DNA from: a bacterium
Lineage (GTDB): Bacteria; Bacillota; Clostridia; Lachnospirales; Lachnospiraceae
Direction of reading: 5' to 3'
NCBI GenBank assembly: GCA_030524675.1
Contig: JAUNGE010000017.1
Location: forward strand, 1 to 58,867
Length of the DNA stretch: 58,867 nucleotides
In this document: positions 54,531-58,867 of the stretch, one piece after another
Numbering within the stretch: the first letter of the stretch is position 1
Layout: every line of letters starts with the position of its first letter
Notes under the pieces: generated by a model
Seen by the model: the letters and a program-made list of their open reading frames with translations, nothing else
Database searches by the model: none
What the model was told of the DNA's origin: nothing
Translations under genes and position numbers: made by a program

Positions 54531-56531
54531 TTATACGGTTTCTCCCATATATTGTTTCAAATCATTATATACCTTCTGCCCATCAGTCTGTCCCAATTTT
54601 CCGCGAAGCATATTATATAATGCCTTTTTCTGGCCCGTTTTAATAAAACTCATCATAACTTCTGTCTTCAATTTCTTGTCTCGATATGTCTCATATGCTT
54701 CCTGAATTGCCTTCTCCAAAGCAGCTTCATCCACCACAACTGGCTCTGCCTGCTTCACTTTTTTAGGCTTTTTTTCTTTCTTTTCTGCATCCGCATTTTT
54801 TTTCTTTTTCTGCTTTGATTCCTGTTTTGCTTCCTGCTTTATATCCTGTTTTATTTCCGGTTTTTCTTCCTGTTTTTCCTCCTGTCTTACATCCATTTCA
54901 GATACTGACTTTTTTTGCATCTCCTGCGGCTTTTCTTTGATAAACTCTGTACCATTGAAAATAAAAATTTCTGGTGTATTCTGTTTTACTTCTACATTCT
55001 TTTTAGTTTCCGTAATCAGATTTGCCTCTTTATCCTCTTTTAATTTCTGTTTTGCTTCCTGATTTAATTCTATGCCCTTTCTTTGCTCTATATTCCTGTC
55101 CAATTCTGTTATATCATTAGCAGTCTCAGCAGAAGTATCTCGCTTTGCTTCAGACTGCACCAGTTTTTCCACCGCCTTTTTGTTTTTATCCTTCTTATTT
55201 CCCTCTTTTATCTTTCGATTTTGTCTTTCAGGAGACTTTGATTTTGCAATCTGTTTCTGCTTCTTTTCTCCTCCTGCCTTCTCTATTTTCTTTGGTTCAA
55301 ATACTGGTTCTTTCTCTGTATCTTCTTTTAATACTAGGTCTGCTGCTGCCTGAGAAACTGCCACAACCGGCTCTTCCTTATCCAAATATTCTCTTCCCAG
55401 TTCTTCTTTTAATTCTTCTATCTTTTTATTATTTTCTTCTTCCTGTTTCCAGGCCAACTCTAACGTACCATCCTCTCTATCCGCCACTTTCTCTTTCACA
55501 TTTTCTGTTTCTGCAGCAGTATCTTCCGAATTCCCGTCATCTTTCTGTTTTCTTTCATCCGTTTTCGACATAAAATAATATTCTTTTTTATTAAATCTTT
55601 CTTCCGGAAAAACGTTCTCCATCTTTGTATCTTCGACCGGCTTTTCTTCATCGAAAGCGTTATTTTCCAGCTCGTTTTTAACTGTCAAGAGCACCATTTC
55701 TGGCTGTGTTTCAGCTATTTTTTTCTCTTTCAAGGCTGCATTTTCTGACTTTGTCTCTGCCTCTTTTTCTTCTTTAAATGCTACACTTTCCATATTTGTT
55801 TCGGGATTTTTTTCTTCTTTTGGCACCACATTATCCAGTTTTACTTCCAGTGCGTCTTCTGTCTTCTTCTCTTTTTCCAATACAGTATTTTCCGTTTTTA
55901 TGTTATCTTCTGCCTTTACATCCAACACTGTTTTTTTACTTTCTGTTTCCAGTTCATTTTCTGACTCAAACGCGCTGCCTTCCCAATCGCTGTTCCACTC
56001 CTCAGCTGTATCTTCCCTTTTTAACTTCGTCTCGAATCTCTCCACTTCTTCCATATCAGAAGTCTCTGTGTCTCTCCACTCTATTTTTTCCTGAATAATG
56101 TCCTCTGTCTTTTTCTCTTCTGTTTCTTCTGTCAGCTCCGTATTTTCTATTTTTTCATCTACAAAATGTTTTCCAATATACGGTTTACAACTCACCTGAA
56201 TTTTTAATTTCTGAATTCCAAAAGATTCGACATGTTTAAAACCATTATCCTTGCTGATAATAAAATACTCTTCTGCGCCTTGATTGCCTGCCAGATATCC
56301 AAGATATGTAGCCAACTGAATATCCAATGCATTACGTCCGCCAACAGTAACCTCCAGATATTCAATCGACGCTCTGCTTTCCATTAATTTTTGATGTGTC
56401 TGGAAAGTCATGTGATTCGCATTTTTACTGAAAAAAATAACAACCTTATTTTCTTCCGTCAGCTTATCTACATAAGCCAGTCCTTCATTACAGACATTTT
56501 CATAGTCCACCAATATTGCTCTCTTAAACAT
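54531..56531 (-). CDS. NYN/PIN-like nuclease-fold protein with long charged linker
   Basis: A 666-residue protein with three parts. Residues 1-125 look like a PIN/NYN fold: FKRAILVDYENVCNEG, RNALDIQLATYLGYLAG and YFIISKDNGFKHVESFG place acidic residues at D9, D70 and D95, as in metal-dependent RNases. Residues about 130-590 are almost all Glu, Lys, Thr and Asn in short near-repeats (EEKKTEDIIQEKIEW type) and are probably disordered. Residues about 600-666 are a compact helical domain (AIQEAYETYRDKKLKTEVMM; then KTGQKKALYNMLRGKLGQ). The function is unknown. It is in one unit with the small gene 56551-56778 upstream. Confidence 0.75.
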   Translation of the reverse strand: MFKRAILVDYENVCNEGLAYVDKLTEENKVVIFFSKNANHMTFQTHQKLMESRASIEYLEVTVGGRNALDIQLATYLGYLAGNQGAEEYFIISKDNGFKHVESFGIQKLKIQVSCKPYIGKHFVDEKIENTELTEETEEKKTEDIIQEKIEWRDTETSDMEEVERFETKLKREDTAEEWNSDWEGSAFESENELETESKKTVLDVKAEDNIKTENTVLEKEKKTEDALEVKLDNVVPKEEKNPETNMESVAFKEEKEAETKSENAALKEKKIAETQPEMVLLTVKNELENNAFDEEKPVEDTKMENVFPEERFNKKEYYFMSKTDERKQKDDGNSEDTAAETENVKEKVADREDGTLELAWKQEEENNKKIEELKEELGREYLDKEEPVVAVSQAAADLVLKEDTEKEPVFEPKKIEKAGGEKKQKQIAKSKSPERQNRKIKEGNKKDKNKKAVEKLVQSEAKRDTSAETANDITELDRNIEQRKGIELNQEAKQKLKEDKEANLITETKKNVEVKQNTPEIFIFNGTEFIKEKPQEMQKKSVSEMDVRQEEKQEEKPEIKQDIKQEAKQESKQKKKKNADAEKKEKKPKKVKQAEPVVVDEAALEKAIQEAYETYRDKKLKTEVMMSFIKTGQKKALYNMLRGKLGQTDGQKVYNDLKQYMGETV

Positions 56532-56550
56532 TTTTCAAATTCCTTTCTTT

Positions 56551-56778
56551 CTACTCGTCAAATTCTACTACGACATAAAAACCACGTTCCGTTTCCCGAA
56601 TATCTTTGACGATTCCTTTTCTGGATTTTAAACGCTCACGTCCACGATAACAGCCTGACATGGCCAAGGCTGGCTCGATAATGTAATTACAAATCGCATC
56701 TCCCCGTTCACTGATCTCCACTTCCTGTCCAATCTCCACCAAACCGTGCCGTTCCATTTTAAATTCCATTTCCCGCAT
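56551..56778 (-). CDS. small conserved-looking protein upstream of the NYN gene
   Basis: A 75-residue protein, not recognised as a named family. The end, RKGIVKDIRETERGFYVVVE, has the look of a small SH3/KOW-like beta barrel. CAGGGG precedes the ATG at 56778, and a near-consensus promoter is at 56834-56862. The gap to the NYN gene is 19 bp, so they are almost surely co-transcribed. Confidence 0.7.
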   Translation of the reverse strand: MREMEFKMERHGLVEIGQEVEISERGDAICNYIIEPALAMSGCYRGRERLKSRKGIVKDIRETERGFYVVVEFDE

Positions 56779-56833
56779 TTTTTCATCCCCTGCTTCTGTT
56801 TATTTTTTGTTTAAACAGCAAAAAATCAATTTC

Positions 56834-56862
56834 ATGATATACTATGTCCCACTTTGTGTCAA
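56834..56862 (-). promoter_or_regulatory. sigma-A promoter for the NYN gene pair, with direct repeats upstream
   Basis: TTGACA (56857-56862), 17 bp, TATCAT (56834-56839) on the minus strand. Just upstream of the -35 are two direct copies of ATTGTGCA (56870-56877 and 56884-56891) 14 bp apart, a possible regulator site. The leader can fold through CTGTTTA/TAAACAG. Confidence 0.7.
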
Positions 56863-57076
56863 GAGACTTTGCACAATGAATTCTGCACAATACTACTCTG
56901 TTCCCGCCTGTCAATTTTCTTATCAATACCCCAAAACATTCTGATATTCTTTATTGAATCCCCTTCTATACAAGAACATATTCAATGAAAATACAGTAAA
57001 AATCACGATAAAACTGGAAATATACGCTTTCCTTAACCAAATTAAAAATTATTTCCTAATTTTTTCAAAAAAACTC

Positions 57077-57105
57077 TTGCCAAAATTCCAATAATCAAGT
57101 ATACT
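57077..57105 (+). promoter_or_regulatory. promoter for tRNA-Thr
   Basis: TTGCCA (57077-57082), 17 bp, TATACT (57100-57105). The tRNA starts 20 bases after the -10. Confidence 0.7.
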
Positions 57106-57125
57106 AATATGCGTTCCGGTAAAAT

Positions 57126-57198
57126 GCTTCCGTGGCTCAGTCGGTAGAGCAACGCATTCGTAATGCGTGGGTCGGGGGTTCGAGTCCCCCCGGGAGCT
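57126..57198 (+). tRNA. tRNA-Thr (anticodon CGT)
   Basis: A 73-nt cloverleaf. The acceptor arms GCTTCCG and CGGGAGC pair with one G-U, the D stem is GCTC/GAGC, the anticodon stem is ACGCA/TGCGT with loop TTCGTAA (anticodon CGT at 57159-57161, reading ACG), and the T arm is GGGGG-TTCGAGT-CCCCC. The discriminator base is T and CCA is not encoded. A broken integrase gene faces its 3' end. Confidence 0.97.
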
Positions 57199-57202
57199 GG
57201 AT

Positions 57203-57236
57203 AAGAAAGCCCTTGAGTTTCAAGGGCTTTTCTTAT
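57203..57236 (+). terminator. intrinsic terminator after tRNA-Thr
   Basis: AAGAAAGCCCTTG and CAAGGGCTTTTCTT pair with one extra T around a 5-nt loop, then TATTTT follows. Confidence 0.8.
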
Positions 57237-57308
57237 TTTAGCAAAAACCTGTTCCATCGGATTACTACTTATTAGATTCCAACTACTTATCTGCTTCCAG
57301 CATGTAAC

Positions 57309-57518
57309 CTAAGATAAAAAACCATCTCCTATAGTCTTTTTGGTTTTTATTAAGGAATTTACTTTTTTCGGAATAGCCTTTTCGGTTTTGGGGTTTCCTT
57401 TGGCTGTACAAAGCTCTGGGTGATAAGTTGTGTTTCTGGTGATTTTCTTTCCCTGGCTGTCATATCCGCAACTGACAGTAATTAAATAAGAATCTCCACG
57501 TTTTTTAATACTTGCCAT
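57309..57518 (-). pseudogene. truncated tyrosine recombinase (integrase), N-terminal arm domain only
   Basis: The 69-residue product starts MASIKKRGDSYLITVSCGYD and continues through QGKKITRNTTYHPEL, the arm-type DNA-binding N-terminus of Tn916/phage-type tyrosine integrases. Full enzymes are about 380-400 residues; the core-binding and catalytic parts are missing. AAGGGAAGG precedes the ATG at 57518. It points toward the 3' end of tRNA-Thr, as integrase genes do at tRNA attachment sites, so it marks an old, decayed integration. Confidence 0.7.
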
Positions 57519-57588
57519 AGTGTACACCTTCCCTTCTTTTGGCAGAAAGCACCCATAGAACGAACACCAGTTTATTTTGAACTTTAAG

Positions 57589-57617
57589 AAAAACCGCCTG
57601 GAAGCGGCAGCAGGCGG
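57589..57617 (-). terminator. intrinsic terminator after the Uma2 gene
   Basis: CCGCCTG and CAGGCGG close a GC-rich hairpin in gene sense, followed by TTTTTCTT. It lies about 25 bp after the stop. Confidence 0.75.
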
Positions 57618-57641
57618 CGTATATGATTTTATGGTTCACAG

Positions 57642-58187
57642 TTATTCGATGAAGTCAGCGATTGTAATAGTGAGTTCTGGGAAGATACCTACTATTATAG
57701 GCATATCAAAAGTGTATAAAATTGCTGCCTCATCTTCATCATAACGATAAACTAAAGTTCGATGTTTGGCAGGGTCTACAATCCAATACTCTCTCACTCC
57801 AGCTTCCGCATACAATGCATGTTTTGTGGCGTAATCCATCCGACGGCTTGAAGGAGATACAATCTCAACTACCATATCCGGCGCGCCAGTGCAGCCGCGG
57901 TCTGTCAGCTTGTTCTTATCGCAAATAACTGCAATATCTGGCTCGACATAGGTGGTATCATCTGCATGAAGGTTTACAGCGAAGGGAGCGGCCATTACTT
58001 TGCAGGTACCTTTTTTGGATTTAATATGGTTTAGAATGGCATAATGCAATTCTGCTGAAAGTTCTTGATGAATCCTCATAGGAGGAGCCATAGCATATAG
58101 CTTCCCGTCAATCAGTTCTGCCCTTTCCCCCTCTGGAAGGTTCCAGTAGTCTTCTGCGGTGTAAATACGTTCTTTTGGTAATGGCAT
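57642..58187 (-). CDS. Uma2-family (DUF820) PD-(D/E)XK protein
   Basis: A 181-residue protein of the Uma2 family, a PD-(D/E)XK nuclease fold whose role is not settled. It starts PLPKERIYTAEDYWNLPEGE and RAELIDGKLYAMAPPMRIHQ; the presumed active-site strand pair is VEPDIAVICDKNKL and GAPDMVVEIVSPSSRRMDY, followed by EYWIVDPAKHRTLVYRY. The start at 58187 follows AAAGGGG. A broken duplicate lies directly upstream. The pair sits in the decayed integration region beside tRNA-Thr. Confidence 0.88.
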   Translation of the reverse strand: MPLPKERIYTAEDYWNLPEGERAELIDGKLYAMAPPMRIHQELSAELHYAILNHIKSKKGTCKVMAAPFAVNLHADDTTYVEPDIAVICDKNKLTDRGCTGAPDMVVEIVSPSSRRMDYATKHALYAEAGVREYWIVDPAKHRTLVYRYDEDEAAILYTFDMPIIVGIFPELTITIADFIE

Positions 58188-58209
58188 AAACAAAACCCCT
58201 TTCTATAAG

Positions 58210-58548
58210 CTACATAGCCTTTTCTATATCATCGGCAGATTCTTTTTCAAAGTCATGTTCCATAATGTGCAGCAGAACACATATAACTATTCGATAAAAC
58301 CAGCGATTGTAGGTTGTATCATCTGCATGAAGGTTTACAGCAAAGGGAGCTGCATAAACTTCACAGGAACCTTTTTTGGATTCAATGTATCTTCTGATAC
58401 TATAACATAAATCACTTGAAATTTTTTGATGCATCCTCATAGGCGGAGCCATAGCATACAGCTTCCCGTCAATCAGTTCCGCTCTTTCCCCCTCTGGAAG
58501 GTTCCAGTAGTCTTCTGCAGTGTAAATATGTCCTTTTGGTAATGGCAT
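58210..58548 (-). pseudogene. Uma2-family duplicate with internal deletion and frameshift
   Basis: The first 80 residues are close to those of the neighbouring intact gene (PLPKGHIYTAEDYWNLPEGE). After HADDTT (near 58312) the sequence jumps to what was the last few codons of the gene, TIAGFIE-stop in another frame (58287-58308). About 300 bp of the middle, including the catalytic strands, has been lost, and translation runs on through NRWFYRIVICVLLHIMEHDF to 58210. AAGGGGG precedes the ATG. The deletion ends share only a two-base overlap. Confidence 0.8.
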
Positions 58549-58867
58549 AGCAAAACCCCCTTTTTATACCGCATTATTATAATCAACAACAGCAAATTCA
58601 GTTAATAAATCCTTTAGTTTTGATAAAATAATTTCGATTTTATCTAATGTAACTCCATTTATAATATATCACACAAAAATGCGTAGTGCAATATACAGAA
58701 CACCTGTTTACAGTTTTTGAATTTTCACGTCTTTTAGGTGTCTTTGGTCTGTTTCATACATTCCTAATATAGATGTAGCCATATTGTCACTCTATGTGAT
58801 ACTATATTAAGTACCCGTCTTTAAGTTTTAGCACCATAATAGTTTAAGACTTCTCTCCATACCATAT
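58549..58867. other. AT-rich end of the window with a small coding remnant
   Basis: On the minus strand an open stretch at 58564-58668 encodes INGVTLDKIEIILSKLKDL and ends FAVVDYNNAV-stop. It is protein-like but has no start codon, and its stop is about 15 bases before the broken Uma2 start. It may be the tail of a lost gene. No other feature is seen to the end. Confidence 0.35.

Noticed and set aside
54780-56100. Repetitive Lys/Glu stretches as a possible CRISPR or tandem repeat array
   Set aside because: The repeats are irregular, in frame and of variable length, and there are no constant units separated by unique spacers.

Overview
The window looks like a chromosomal segment of an endospore-forming Clostridia bacterium, most likely a Lachnospiraceae (Blautia/Ruminococcus-like) gut anaerobe. 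The pointers are an alpha/beta-type small acid-soluble spore protein, a DacF-like D,D-carboxypeptidase, an oxygen-sensitive (cbi-type) cobalamin pathway, arabinoside- and galactoside-active glycosidases, strong AGGAGG ribosome sites with some TTG starts, and moderate GC. No species call is possible from sequence reading alone.

Layout. Positions 1-1660 are the right end of an integrated element: a large serine recombinase gene, then a junction that cuts an XRE-family membrane regulator and leaves only its 3' part (1661-2070). After an AAA-ATPase-like/PD-(D/E)XK gene, 4040-18560 is a long minus-strand cobalamin cluster, transcribed cbiD-cbiL-cbiF-MATE-secreted glycosidase-like protein-cbiG-cbiH-cbiJE-C26 amidotransferase-cbiT-cbiA/cobB-cobT-cobU. 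It covers much of the ring-contraction, methylation and amidation steps and the lower-ligand steps. cbiC, cbiP, cbiB, cobD, cobS, the cobaltochelatase and the uroporphyrinogen methyltransferase are not in the window. A spore protein gene, a second MATE transporter and an M32 carboxypeptidase follow. Positions 22280-27576 hold a Nudix gene, a GH51 arabinofuranosidase, birA and a GH42 beta-galactosidase.

Positions 27708-37085 are a minus-strand housekeeping block: ruvA, ruvB, a ZapA with a very long coiled-coil tail, a U32 peptidase-like protein, a SEDS glycosyltransferase with its class B PBP, and a nitroreductase. Positions 37483-49148 carry an RNase H-like exonuclease, an AraC regulator, a DUF5662 protein, a cold shock protein, Hsp33 with a methyltransferase, a SEC-C protein, an ABC-class ATPase, a Nudix hydrolase, dacF and a pseudouridine synthase. 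Positions 49196-56778 carry an rRNA m5C methyltransferase, an IS200-like tnpA, metY with a LysR regulator, a small coiled-coil protein, and a two-gene unit for a NYN/PIN-like protein with a very long charged linker.

The right end is a worn integration site: tRNA-Thr(CGT), a truncated tyrosine-integrase gene facing it, an intact Uma2 gene and a second Uma2 copy broken by an internal deletion. Candidate sigma-A promoters (about 17-bp spacing) and hairpin terminators were read by eye and are listed with positions. The least ordinary items are the non-biosynthetic genes inside the cobalamin cluster, the NYN-linker protein, the giant ZapA, the possibly leaderless rluA-type gene, and several strong hairpins with no obvious owner.
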